From contig CP141148.1 of assembly GCA_035235625.1 (NCBI GenBank), forward strand, positions 5,017,001 through 5,081,000: a stretch of 64,000 bases of DNA, given 5' to 3'. Shown here in pieces: positions 34,501 through 46,500 of this stretch. The notes beneath the pieces were generated by a model, which made no database searches, had not been told where the DNA came from, and saw nothing but the letters and a program-made list of their open reading frames with translations. Made by a program: the position numbers and the translations under genes. The DNA is from Saururus chinensis (lineage: Eukaryota; Streptophyta; Magnoliopsida; Piperales; Saururaceae). Position 1 is the first letter of the stretch. Each line of letters starts with the position of its first letter.

Positions 34501-34919
34501 CGTCTTCTCTCCTTTAATCGGGCAAAGACCCCTATAAAAGCCCTTATTAATTCTATTTATAGGCATGGGATTAGGAGCCCTAATCCCAAGAGAAATTGAG
34601 TCCCAAAAACCCAATTTCGGAATGCTAAATAATCGGGCCCTCAAAACGACTTAAACGGCCCTATTGCACGTTTAATTCGGGTAAATGGGTCCTACACGAT
34701 ATATTCAACTTCAGACGGTCGTTTCTCCCTCATCCGGACTCCGATTCGCGCGTTCTTGGTGGCGTTTCGAAGCTCTTTCTGTCTACTTTCCAATAGAATT
34801 AGTTTCAGCCCCAAATTATATCTAGAGAGAAAGTTATTTTAATAAGAATGTCAATAGGTCAAACACCATAATTTCTATGTATTAAAATTTCGAAACCCGG
34901 GAAAATTAGGGATATTACA
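31587..34919 (-). mobile_element. Solo-LTR-like element nested in the Copia
   Basis: TGTCACGACCCGG at 31587 and GGGATATTACA at 34919 bound 3333 bp, flanked by a perfect CCTAA duplication (31582-31586, 34920-34924). Removing it rejoins the Copia reading frame (ELVERP before, [10 protein letters not shown] after). It shares GGATCGGGCCAAC and GTTGCCTACGTAC markers with 8098-10258. A GC-rich core is at 33780-34320; open frames there carry no domain. No internal second LTR or pol was seen. Confidence 0.9.
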
Positions 34920-36342
34920 CCTAAAGAAAAGAAGTCATTGGTGTGAAGTGGATATACAAAACAAAACTCAATCCGGATGGTTTAATTCAAAAGCACAAAG
35001 CAAGATTAGTAGCTAAAGGGTATTCTCAACAACCCGGAGTTGATTTTCAAGAGACATATGCACCGGTTGCTAGACTTAAGACAATTAGAGTTCTCATTAG
35101 TTTAGCGGCACAAAAAGGTTAGTCCTTATACCAACTTGATGTGAAATCGGCTTTCTTAAATAGTATTTTAGAAGAAGAGGTTTATGTGGAGCAACCTCAA
35201 GGCTTTGTAGTGAAAGGTAAACAAGACAAAGTATACAAGTTAAGAAAGACTTTGTATGACTTAAAACAAGCACCCCGATCATGGTATAGAGGGATTCATT
35301 CTTATTTCAAAGAAAGAGAATTTGAAAAAATAAAAGTGAGCCAACCCTATATGTGAAGACTCAAGGTAATTCTAATATTCTCATTATTTCTCTTTATGTT
35401 GATGACATAGTGTTTACTGGAAGTGATAGTAAAATGATTAAAGATTTCAAAAGAGATATGATAAGCAAATATGAAATGAGTGACTTGGGTTTATTGCATT
35501 ACTTTTTGGGGTTGGAAATCAATCAAAATGTTGATAGTGTGGCTATTTGTCAAAAGAAGTATGCAAGAACTCTTCTTGAAAAGTTTAAAATGAAAGATTG
35601 CAATCCGATTGATACACCATTGGTTGTGAATGAAAAATTTTCAAAAGAATACGGAAGTAAAGAAGTTGATAGTACTCTTTATAAAAGCTTAATTGGAAGC
35701 TTATTATACTTGAGGGCTATAAGACCGGACATCACATATGCTTCTAACATATTGGCAAGGTTCATGGCTAAGCCAAGTCAAATTCATTTTGGAGTGGCCA
35801 AGAGAGTATTGAGATACATTCAAGGTATTATTGATTATGGAATTTTCTATAAGAAAAATGTCAATGAAAAATTAATTGGATTTTGTGATAGTGATTGGGC
35901 TGTAAGTGTTCATTACATGAAGAACACTTCTGGATATGCTTTCTCTCTTGGATCGGGTGTCTTTTCATGGGCTTCAAAGAAGCAAGATAGTTTGCATTAT
36001 CTTCTGCCAAGGCTTAATATGTTTCCGCCTGAATTGAAACTACTCAAGCAATATGGTTGAGAAGAATCTTAAATGATGTGGGAGAAAAAACAAGACAAAG
36101 CTACTTCACTTATGTGTGACAACAAATCGGCAATTGCAATGGCAAAGAACCCTATCTTCCATAGTCGAACAAAGCACATTGCAATTAAGCATCACTTCAT
36201 TAGAGAAGCAATTGAAGATGAAGAAATAGAGCTCAAGTTTTGTAAGACACAAGATCAAGTAGTGGATATTTTCACTAAAGCACTTCCAAGAGATAAGTTT
36301 ATTTATTTTAGAAAAATGTTAGGTGTTCAAATATGTCTTTAA
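34920..36342 (+). pseudogene. Copia reverse transcriptase and RNase H
   Basis: Reverse-transcriptase motifs in order: [57 protein letters not shown] and the catalytic YVDD at 35395-35406, followed by SDLGLLHYFLGLEI. RNase H: GFCDSDWAVSVHYMKNTSGY, LMCDNKSAIAMAKNP and HSRTKHIAIKHHFIREAI. Defects: TAG at 35120-35122, a frameshift near 35345, and a scrambled stretch near 35980-36070. Overall close to the Copia consensus, so the damage looks moderate in age. Confidence 0.9.
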
Positions 36343-36349
36343 AGGGGAG

Positions 36350-36584
36350 TGTTAAAATGTAATGACTTATGAGGGCATTTTGGGTACTCTACTCTCTAGG
36401 GTAATGCTCTAATATGTAAGGCTCGTTGGGCACAAAAAAGATACTCTATTTTTTCAACAAAACATCCCCCTCCTCTTCTCCATAAAAGAAGTTTATTGTC
36501 TTCTATGAAAAATTGCAACTTTCTTATGAAAATCTATTTTGCTTCATTCTTAAATTATGCATAGCCTTGTATCTCAAGCCAACA
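36350..36584 (+). repeat. Copia 3' LTR
   Basis: Starts TGTTAAAATGTAATGACTTA right after the polypurine tract and ends CAAGCCAACA at 36584; 235 bp. The next base begins UGT-4 sequence (CAGGAAGACAG). Confidence 0.75.
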
Positions 36585-36585
36585 C

Positions 36586-37233
36586 CAGGAAGACAGTGAT
36601 ATGTTCTTTGCTGCACTTCCACTGCTAAAGCAGCCTTTCCATGACCTTGTCGAAGAGCTTCTGCCAGACTGCATTCTCTCTGACATGTTCTTGCCGTGGA
36701 CAGCCAACGTCGCCCACAGCTTTGGCATCCCCTGCCTGGTATTCAATGGAATAAACTATTTCTCTATTTGTGTCTACAACTGTATTGATAAATTCAAGCC
36801 ACAGAAGAATATGGAGTCACACACAGAGCCCTTCCTTGTCCAAGGCCTTCCTAACCCCGTCGTCCTAACAAAAGGCCATGTACTTCTTGTGAACTCAGTC
36901 ACCGTGCTCAAGTTATTGGAGAAAATTAATGAAGTGGATAGCAATACCTATGGGATGGTTATTAACAACTTTGTGGTGCTGGAACCTGCCTATCTTGAGC
37001 ACTTAACTAAGGTGTCAGGAAAGAAGTCACGGCACGTTGGCCCTTTGTCTCTCTACACAAAGGAGACGCAGGGAATATGAGTGGAAGAGGGAAGAAGTCT
37101 TCCATCAGCCTTGAAGAGTGCCTGGGCTGGCTAAATAAGAAGGAAACAAGTTCAATCTTGCACGTTTGCATTGGGACCTTCTGCAAGCTTTCCACTTCAT
37201 AGCAAGTTGAAATAGCAACAGCTCTTGAAATCA
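36586..37233 (+). pseudogene. UGT-4: truncated UGT73 fragment
   Basis: Covers roughly residues 92-311 of UGT-2. It starts at QEDSD beside the Copia LTR, keeps the catalytic-Asp motif SDMFLPWT, then diverges (QGLPNPVVLTKGHVLLVNSV). A one-base deletion near 37058 shifts the frame and gives a stop at 37078-37080; homology continues in another frame (KKSSISLEECLGWLNKKETS) with a further stop at about 37199, and ends at CTCTTGAAATCA where a palindromic element begins. The N-terminal catalytic His and the whole PSPG box are absent, so it cannot be active. It resembles UGT-2 and UGT-3 more than UGT-1 (KNMESHTEPF against KNMESDTEPF) but is older than their split by its divergence. Confidence 0.9.
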
Positions 37234-37415
37234 GAGAAATTTTTCAATGTACATCGCACACCGTGTTAGCCATGTATTTCACCATTTACAAAACAACTCA
37301 TCAACATAGTTGTAGGACATGAGGACAGCAAGCGGTTATAAATGTTAATGGGTCGTGCCTTGAATGGTGAAATACATGGCCAATAGGGTGTGTAACTCAC
37401 ACTGAAGAATTCTCA
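37234..37415. mobile_element. MITE-like element with about 50-bp terminal inverted repeats
   Basis: The left arm starts GAGAAATTTTTCAATG and includes GCCATGTATTTCACCATT; the right arm contains the exact inverse AATGGTGAAATACATGGC and ends TGAAGAATTCTC. The 182-bp unit could fold into a near-complete hairpin with a short loop. No target duplication could be fixed. It marks the 3' break of UGT-4. Confidence 0.7.
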
Positions 37416-37427
37416 TAACACGTGCAT

Positions 37428-37910
37428 GTCACGTCCCCAAAATCATGCAGGCATGGTCCCACATGGCATGTGTTGGTCATGCTAGCTGGTGCCACTAATG
37501 CTAGCCATGCATCAGCCTGCATTAGCCACCCATTTTTATAATTTTTGTATTATATTTTCATTTCAAACTTTCAAAATGCGATATCTTTTTAACCATAAGT
37601 CTTCTTCACATGCTATTGGTACCGATGGACTCATATTGATGAGCCCTTCAAAACAATACTATTCATAGGTAGGTTATCCTATATTTTTCTAGTGGGTCCC
37701 GCCCATGGAGCACATTTTTCGAGGCTTGGCTTATGAGTCCGATATCTGATTTGAGTAGTTCAAGGTATGTTATGCTCGTCTTTCGAAACTCTATAACAAT
37801 CTTATAAAAACTTATCACATAACAATTTTTCAATAATTAAAAATTGTTAAAAACTTTAACATTAGCTTTATTAGGGGCTAAAAACTTACCGAAAATTCAG
37901 GGTCGTTACA
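37428..37910 (-). repeat. Internally deleted LTR derivative
   Basis: TGTCACGTCCCC at 37428 and GGGTCGTTACA at 37910 are LTR-type ends only 483 bp apart. The module GGACTCATATTGATGAGCCC (37627-37646) matches those near 9990 and 25455. Flanking pentamers (GTGCA, GCCAA) do not match. Confidence 0.55.
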
Positions 37911-40900
37911 GCCAACCCCGCTCAACCTCCTCCCCCTCCTCTACCCTAAAAATGGCCACCTTCCCCTCTACTCCTCTGTGTTTTTCCACCCAACAAGCCA
38001 CCAATACGTTCTGCCCTCTCCTATTTTGCCCTTTTTAGCATGTGTTGGCCATTGGAGGGCCGCCATTGTTTGTTGTCATCCTCCATCGAACCCAGTTCGG
38101 CCAAGTAGCTAGGGTATGGCAGAGCCAACCAAAGCTGCTGACACCCCCTCGCTGCTCCTCTTCTTTGATTTGTTCCCCTGCTTCTATGTTTTTCATTGGC
38201 TAGAAGCTTCTGGGTGCATCTCTAGCCATTGACGATGGCCATCCTGCCTCCAGTCGGCTCCGTCATGGCCCCGCTAAGGCGGAAACCACCATTACTAGTA
38301 CTTTTCCACCTATCCTGGCTCTGTTTCTGTCCTCCAATCCGTGCCAAGTCCCTTGGTCTCTCCCATTTTTGTTTTGATGAACTCTATTGGCTAGCTAGCC
38401 TCTAGCTCGCTGTCATGGGCTTCACCTTGGACGACAATGACGGTAGTGCCATCCCAGCCCAACCCTGCTGCCTCTTGGCCCCTTAGGACTCTGGGTAATC
38501 ACCGTCTAGCCCATCTTCCCCTCGAGTGGCCCCCTTTGGTAGCGTGTGCAAGTGGCCGAGCTTGCGATTTAGGGTAGGCATCATTTTTGTGCCACTTGAC
38601 TATCAAATGGCTCTGCCACTGAGTAGGATTGACCCTCAAAGCCCACTTCCACCTCTCCTATATAAATTAATGTCATTGAGTGCTGTCCATGGCCAATTTT
38701 AGTGTCTTGTGGCAAGTCAAGTGTAAGGTCCCTAATTTTTTGAGATTTTTTTGGTCATTTTCTGTGGAAAAATATGATGCTTTGGCGTATTTGGTCACAA
38801 CCCGTATAGTCAGGTGTGAGTCCAATTGTAGGCCATGGACCTGGATGCGCGTTCTAGTGCAAAAAATTGAAAGAAAACAGAACTGCAGAGGATATGTTGG
38901 AAAAAGAAAAAAAAGAAAGAAAAAGGAAAGGATAGGGCTCGGGTTCGGCCGAGCCCAATCCGGAATCCTCTGGAAGAGAGCCGCCCCCCCCTTCGGTTTC
39001 CTTGCCCCAGCCACCGGCAGCCGCCGGTGGGCAGCAAGGCCCCCGCTGCTAGCTCCACCTCAAAGGTGCTACGATGGTGGACCTCCGCCCCGACCCCCAT
39101 GGGCGCTCCGCCCTCCGCCGGTATTTTTTCCCTGGTCTCTCTTTGCGCTCTCTATTTTGGTTGTTTCGCCGCCGTCGTGGGCCGGCACGGCCCCACCGAC
39201 CGGCCGGCCACGGCGGGAGGCCACCCCTCCCAGCCCAGTGGGCCTCCGTTTTGCTACCCCGTCCTCATTCCCCTTCACCCCTGTTTTCTGCCGCCTTACT
39301 GTTTTGATTAAACAGTGACCGGCGGTGGCAAGCCACCACCAACCGGAACTTTGTCTAGCCCTACCTTGGTCCGGCGAAGGTGGTGAACCACCCCTCCCTG
39401 CGGTTCAGCCTCAGCACTCCCTGTTTCCTCCGGCCATACCCACTTTCTCCTTGTCTCTGTCTGTGATGGATTTTGGGGTTGCACCGGCGAGCACCAGCGC
39501 TCAGCTTGCCTTTTGCCGACCAGCCTTGGGCTGACAATGGTAGGACCACCCCAGCCAGCTCCATCGCCTCCATGGCCGCTCCACCCTTATTGGTTTTCCC
39601 CGGCTTGTCCCTCATCTCCCCTATTTTGCCCGTGTTTGTCTGAGTTCACTGGCTGGCACCATTAGCCGGACATCGGACTTGACCCACTAGACCTTTGTTC
39701 GGCTTCTCTCTTGTCGGGCAACGATGGTGGATGTTTCCACCCAGCCCGGTTTAGCCTTCGTCCCCTCCGTTCCGCTGGAACGAGATTTCTCGCCTGCTGG
39801 TTGATGTGCTAGTCCACTGAAAATTGAGCCTTTGCTCCTCACTGTGCTAATTGTCTGGCGTGTGGCTGTTGACTTTGGCCGTCACCTCTGGCCGGAGATA
39901 GTTCCTCCTGGCCGCTAGGGTGACGATGGAGTCAGCTAGAGCCGCCAGTAACCCCTGCTCCTTCGTGCCCAAGAGTTTTCCACCCGTTTTGGGCCATTGA
40001 GTGTCGTTGGATGACGAATGCCCTCTGACCACTTTAGTGTGGCGGGTCTCAGCCTGGAGATGCTAGCCGCCCTAGTGCGGCACCGCCCCTCTCGTTCGAC
40101 ATGAGCCACGCGTCCCCTCTGTCGGTTGTGTTTGACCACATGATTCAGAGAGTTACCATCCTACCTTCACCGGACACCGTATGGCCTCTAGTCGGCCTAC
40201 CTCAACACGACAATGGCAAAGGCCATCTTTGTTGGTCACCACCCTTGGTATGGCCCTACCGCCCTTCCGAGTTTTGGGCCGACACTGTCAAGCCCTCTCT
40301 CCCCTCCCTTTGGCCGCGTGTGCAAGTAGCCGCGCATGTAGGTTAGGGTATTGGTGCCGCTTTGGCACCGCCCGACCGTCAGATGGCTCTGCCATCATCT
40401 GGAGTTGACATTGGAGTCCTCCACCACCTCTCCTCCATCCTTAAGTGTTGCTCCACGCCCTCCGCCCATATGTGGGCCCTTGTAAACGCGAAATCGACGC
40501 CGTTGGGTGCTGTCCACAGCCGATTTCGACGTTTTGTGATCACTTGGGTATTGTTCAACTATCGATCAAATTTTAGTGAGTACACTCTGCCTTTAGGTCG
40601 CACCTGCCACTCATTGGCACGATCTTTCTCCCGGCCGCCTCTAGTGTGCTGTTGTGGATCGCAGATTTATCACATTAAATTTGACATCCCTTTTGGCCGT
40701 GTGTAGTTCCGGCACTTCCTAAACCCTCAGGACAGCAGCTCCCTCATCCAGGCAACGGTTTTGGCCACCAACTCCACTACCGATGCCGCCACCGTCGTGT
40801 GCTCGCCATCGAACGTCATGATTACGAGGTATGGGAGCTTTGAACTCGTAATTTCATGATAGCATGTTTTGAATGAGTAGCAACATGCTAGGATTGTATG

Positions 40901-41000
40901 ATTCCATGCTTTGGATGTTAAGTAACGATCCGATTGCATGATGTACATGTAAGCATGATTATATGGTATGTTGAAATGTAAGTATGTTGGATGTAAGTAT

Positions 41001-41380
41001 GTGCTAGTGATGATTAGCGTGTTTGTTGGTATGTTTCGTATGTTGATTGAGTATGTGCTGGTGATGGCTAGCGTGTATGTTGACGTATATATGCATGTGC
41101 TAGTGATGGCTAGCGTGCATGTTTGGAGTATGTATGGATTATGCATGTGCTAGTGATGGCTAGCGGGCATGTTTGAAGTATGTTTGGATTATGCATGTGC
41201 TAGTGATGGCTAGCGTGCATGTTTGGAGTATGTATGGATTATGCATGTGCTAGTGATGGCTAGTGTGTATGTTTGACATATGTATGCATGTGCTAGTGAT
41301 GTCTAGCGTGTATGTTTGAAGTATGTATAAATATGTATGTATACACTAGTGATGACTAGTGAGCATGTTTGTAAGCTGTG
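41001..41380 (+). repeat. 50-bp tandem repeat in LTR B
   Basis: GTGCTAGTGATGGCTAGCGT plus GCATGTTTGGAGTATGTATG plus GATTATGCAT recurs exactly 50 bp apart at 41097, 41147, 41197 and 41247, with shorter decayed units on both sides. Confidence 0.9.
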
Positions 41381-42104
41381 TATGTATGACCGTATGTGTA
41401 TGTTATACGTACGTGTGATAGACATACGTATGTATGTGGCTATTTGCCTATGCTATGTGTAAGTGTATGTGGGCAGAGTATGGGCGATGGACAGTAAGAG
41501 GTGATAGAGGCTTTGTCTAGATTTGGATATTGATGTGTAAGCGTATGACAAATGACAGAGGATATGGGTATCATGGGTGAGGTTTGTCAGAGAGTAAGAG
41601 TGTTTATAATTGTACAAGCATAACGTACAAATTATGAAGTGAAAAATAAGTATAATAAGTGAGATATAAGTAAGAGGGAGACAAGTGGGTTGACTCTGAG
41701 GAGCTTCATTTGATGATGTCAGTGTAAGATGTTTTGGCCATAAGATAGATGGCGGAGATTGTAAGACCGTAAGGATTTTGATGTACGATGAGTTTTGTCC
41801 ATGATGTGGACGGGTAAGTGAAGTCTGCTGCCTTGACGAACTAGGGTTTCGATCGGGCTCAGCTTTGGTTTGATCAGTCGAGGACTGTGAGTTTGTGTGG
41901 CATAATTGTACTGCATAATGTACTTAATTCAAACTTGAATTATAAGCACAACTAATGATAGCGTTGTGAGTTTGAGACCTGAGGGTTTGACGGATTAAGT
42001 TCCGTGTATGTGCTAGCCAATAACGAGTCGGCTGAACATTTCTCATGTCTTGCCATGGTGTTTATCCAACAGGATATTGTCTGTGTGCTGTAGAGAGCAC
42101 CAGA

Positions 42105-42330
42105 CGTCTGATGCTCTATTGAGAGCGACTTATGTTTCTGATTTGGTCGGCATGCTATATAAGCCCAGACGTTTGATGCTTTGTTGAGAGCGATGTACGT
42201 TTCTGACTTTGGTCTATGTGCTGTATAAGCCCAGATATTTGATGCTCTGTTGAGAGCGATGTACGTTTCTGATTTTGGTCTGTGTGCTGTATAAGCCCAG
42301 ACGTTTGATGCTCTGTTGAGAGCGTTGTAT
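42105..42330 (+). repeat. About 65-bp tandem repeat in LTR B
   Basis: TTGATGCTCTGTTGAGAGCG, GTACGTTTCTGA and GTGCTGTATAAGCCCAGACG recur as about 3.5 units. LTRs A and C keep a single related unit. Confidence 0.8.
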
Positions 42331-42664
42331 GATTCCGCCCAAGAGTGGCACTGTATGTTTCTGCCCAAGTGCACTGTATGTTTTCTGCCCAAGAGTGGCA
42401 ATGGCACTATAAGACCAATTATGGTGGGCAACTATATGACCCCTTATGTGTGGATGTTTATGTTTGCGCGCTCAGGTAAGTAGTATCATGGATCTACTCT
42501 TACCTGTTTGATCTAGTGCCCCATGAGCATTGGTGTGCCTTACCTTCAGAAAAGTCCATGACATCTAGTCACTCCCTGAAGGTTAAGGTGTTGCCCTAGT
42601 GACATTCTTTTCCATTTCGACGTTGGAGCTTATTAGTTGTAATGAGCTTCAGTGGTCATTGATA

Positions 42665-42965
42665 TGTGTACGATTATGAGTATGAACACGACTGTAAGAG
42701 TATGTGTATGAGTACGACTGTAAGCGTATGAGTATGAGCACGACTGTAAGAGTATGTGTATAAGCACAATTGTAGGAGTATGTGTATGAGTACGATTGTG
42801 AGAGTATGATTTTGAGTAAGACTGTACGAGTAAGGTCATACAAGTATGATTGTACGAGTAAGGTCGTACAAGTATGTGTAAGCTATATGAGTAAGCATAT
42901 GATTGTACGAGTAAGGTTGTACAAGTATGCGTATGTTGTATGAGTATGCGTACAATGGTACGAGG
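42665..42965 (+). repeat. Short tandem repeats (GAGTACGACTGTAAGAGTAT type)
   Basis: Around ten drifting units of about 28-30 bp built on GTATGAGTACGACTGTAAGA in LTR B. A related array occurs at 48330-48560 in LTR A and a weaker one at 45920-46010 in LTR C. Confidence 0.7.
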
Positions 42966-43017
42966 AAGTTTGTATGACCCTGAATAAGGGTGTTTGTGTA
43001 AGTTTGAAGTTTAATTT

Positions 43018-43140
43018 GATGGCATAATTTTGGCATGATGGTGTATTTGGTATGACTTTGGCACGATGGTGCATTTGGTATGATTTTGGCATGATGGTGC
43101 ATTTGGTATGACTTTGGCACGATGGTGCATTTGGTATGAT
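43018..43140 (+). repeat. 29-bp tandem repeat (GGCATGATGGTGCATTTGGT)
   Basis: Four units of TTTGGCATGATGGTGCATTT plus GGTATGACT, alternating CATGATGG and CACGATGG, just before the LTR B palindrome. Confidence 0.85.
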
Positions 43141-43554
43141 TGTATGCGTATGAGCATGATATTGATATGTCTTTCTACTTCATGTTTGAGTTGCATGAAC
43201 GCATGTATTATGAAATTTGTGAGTTCACTGTTTTGGTTTCCCCTACTAGGTATTTTCCTACTGAGTATGAAAATACTCATCACCCTACTTTTTAGCCCCG
43301 TTGTACGGGAGGTTTTGCAGGTTGTGCGGAGAGCTCCTGGAGATGGATGTTCATTTCAGCGGTGGACTGATTCCCGTTGACTCAGGTATATGCTTCACTC
43401 ACTGCGAGTTTATTTGTGCCATGATCTCTTGTATTGGGTGAGACAAGACGTTAAGATGTTAATATTTTGGACTTTCGGTTGGATTAGACTGTGGACTGTT
43501 ATGGGACTTGTACTCAGGGATGCCTGAGAGAGATTTGTATTTAAAGTCTATGAT

Positions 43555-46500
43555 TGTAATGACCTGGTTTTTTTTTCCGCGGTTTCTACTTGTTTTGTGG
43601 AAAATAAATCAAGTTGCCCCTTATATTTAATTTGCATTTGTTCCGTATATGTATGTGTACATGTGTTACGTTTGGAGCTTGAGTAAGTGGAGAGGTTTGC
43701 TTGTAAATTAAACCTTTGGCGTGAAGAGAAGGTTTTGACGCGCAAAAAGGGGTTTTGCACCTAAAATACGTTTTGGCACGTAAGTCGAGGCTTTGGTGCA
43801 TAAAATAAAGCTTCGCCGTGCGAAGGGAAGCTTCGGTGTGAAAAGGGTGGGCCCGAGGTGTATTAGCTTTTGGGCGTGTTAGAGGCGGCGTGGCACGTGT
43901 ACGGGAGCGGCAACGTGTAAAACAGGGAGGCTGTTGTGAAAAATATTGAAAAGCTTATATGGATTAAATTAAAACCTTATAAAGGAATAGTGGATCGTGG
44001 CTTTCCAGCCACGACCACTATTCATTCCAGAACTCCAGTAAGATTTTCAGTCCGGGAAGAAAAAACGAGGGCTTTTTCGGACCCTCCGTCGCGCCTCCTC
44101 CTTGGTCGGAATCCGCTGTTTCTTGCCGGATCTCGCTTCACCCGGCCGCCACGAGTCTGGTGGTACCGACTAGAGCTTCCGCCGTCACCTCCTTGCTCCT
44201 CCTCGCACTACCGGATTTTGGCTCGGTTTTCACTCTTTTGGCCGTTGGAGCGTCGGGGCTTCGTTTGGTGACCGTCGTGCGCCGTTTCTGGCCGGCCACC
44301 ACCTCTCCACCCCTCCTCCAGTCAGAGGCTTCCTTCCCACGCCCTTCTTTCTCCTCTCCGACCTTCCTCCCATCCACCGTCCCCTGTTTTTCACCCAAAA
44401 GCTCACACCGGGAAGCAAGAACCTTGCTGTCCAGCAGTCGTGTGGCCTTGCCGGAGGCCGTGGCTGGCCACCCTCGCCTTGTTTCTCCTCCTCCTCACCT
44501 CTCTACCTTAGATCACGCCCCTCCAGCCCTTGTATGTGGGTTTTGGCCTCCGGAACCACGATTGTCGACCTCTACCCGGTACGATTTGGGCTTCCAGCGA
44601 TTCGCCACGACGCCCGGTGATTGACGGTGGAGCTAGACACCACACAGAATTTGGATTTGCATAGCAGCCCTTTTGGGCGCAGTGTCCACCCCCGACCACC
44701 TCTTGTACACGTCAACGGGAGGCACGGAGATTGACGGGTGTTGAATCGGGACCGGACCAGTTCATCGTGTAAACCCCGGCAAGCTTGCGGCACTTTCGCA
44801 CCCAAGGGCAGCTCGTTTTATAGAAAGCGACGCTTGGGTTCGCCGAAGTTGCCACTGACGTCGCTACAGTTGTGCGCCCCGACAACACCGTACGCCCGGA
44901 AAGCGAGGTAGGGGGCTTTGAATTTGTAATTCTATCGTAGCGTGCTTAGTATGTTAGAATGCATGCTAGGGCCAATTTAATTACATGCTTCATAACGCGT
45001 AATGCTATGGATATCGCATGTAATGGTGTGATATTAGCTTATGCTAATGCTAATTAAATGACATGTTATTGGCTTGACAAATGATGGATGTATAGGTTTA
45101 CGGGGTAATTATTTGCATGCTAGTAGGATAATTTATCTGCATACATATGCAATGGTTTATGCATATAATGGATGTGCTATAATCGTAAGTAGGGTTTGGT
45201 TAGATGTGTGTGGATGGACAAATACATACGGAATGATGAATGTTTATATCGATGGTATCGATATGTATACGCTTGATGGGCTGAGATTAGTTTGGATTGG
45301 ATCAGGCTTTGATGCCATGAGCGGAAAGCTTCAGGGTTCTCGGGGAAAACAGACGTAGTTTTGAGTTCATCGAGAGACTTTATGATAGTATGATTTCAGA
45401 GGAAAATTACTCGAGCATAACATATTTAATTCAAACTGGAATGTTAAGTAAAAACTAAAATGTTAACCTTATGAGTTTGAGACTTTAGTAGTTTGACGGA
45501 TTAAGTTCCGTGGTTGAGCTAGCCGGTGATTAATCGGCTAAGCATTTCTCCTGTCTAGCCATGGTGTGTATCCTGCGGGAGTTGGTCTGTGTGCTGTAAT
45601 TAAGCCCAGACGGTTGATGCTCTATTGAGAGCACCGTATGATTCTGCCCAAGAGTGGCATTGGCACTATAAGACCCTAAAGTATGGGCAATTGTATGACC
45701 CTAATGTGTGGCCGTTTATGTTTGCGCGCTCAGGTAAGTAGTATCATGGAACTACTCTTACCTGTTTGATCCTGTGCCCCATGAGCATAGGTGTACCTTA
45801 CCTTCGGAAAAGTCCATGGCGTCTAGTACTCTCCGGAGGTTAAGGTGACGCCCCAGTGGCATTCCTTTCCGTCGACGTTGGAGCTTATTAGTTTGATAAT
45901 GAGCTCTAGGTGTCGATCGTAAGTGTATGTGTTGAGTATGACTGTAAGATCAGGACTGTAAGTGTAAGAGTTAAGTAAGACAGTAAGTGTAGGTATATGC
46001 GTAGGATTGTGTGGAAAGATGGAATGAACATGAGTTCGTGATATGTGTGTGGTTGTGAGCATCATATTTTGAGAGACTTTGATTGCCATGTTTTGTTGCT
46101 TCATGTTATGCTTCATGAAGGCAACTACGTTTAGGCTTACAAGTTCATTGTTAGAAATCCCCTACTGGGTATTTTCTACTGAGTATGAAAATACTCACTT
46201 TCCCTCTACTGAATTTCAGATCCTCCAGTGACTTCTGCGGGTCCCAGCACGAGAGCTTCGTAGGCGGGACTTAGTTTTGGAGGAGAGGACAGACTTGCGG
46301 ACTTCAGGTCGATTTTTGACTGTTCAGTTTCTTTTGTTTAGTTATGCCACGATCTGATGCAAATTTTGAGTATACATGTATTGGGCGAGTTGAGAGCTTA
46401 TGCATGTATTATTTTGGACTTGTATATGGACTGTTTATATTGGGACTGTTATCGGACTTGTACTCGGCTATGCCTGGGAGATGTGTATTTAAGCCCATGG

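Larger units (their letters stand above)
30873..36584 (+). mobile_element. 5'-truncated Ty1/Copia retrotransposon with a nested LTR element
   Basis: The remnant starts in the integrase domain (NGVVER motif), covers reverse transcriptase and RNase H, then a polypurine tract (AAAGGGGAG, 36341-36349) and a 3' LTR. Gag, protease, most of integrase and the 5' LTR are gone. It is split at 31587-34919 by an LTR insertion. Its 3' LTR directly abuts the UGT-4 fragment, so it once inserted into a UGT coding sequence. Confidence 0.9.

Noticed and set aside
37428-37910. Intact solo LTR
   Set aside because: Ends are LTR-like but flanking pentamers differ and the length is far below relatives; kept only as a deletion derivative.
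38670-40710. Open frames of 60-212 codons
   Set aside because: GC-rich core of LTR B; Pro/Arg/Gly-rich random-like translations without homology I recognise.
41952-43283. Minus-strand frames with repeated peptides
   Set aside because: Translations of LTR B tandem repeats.
43936-44805. Open frames of 62-154 codons
   Set aside because: GC-rich core of LTR C, with overlapping frames on both strands.
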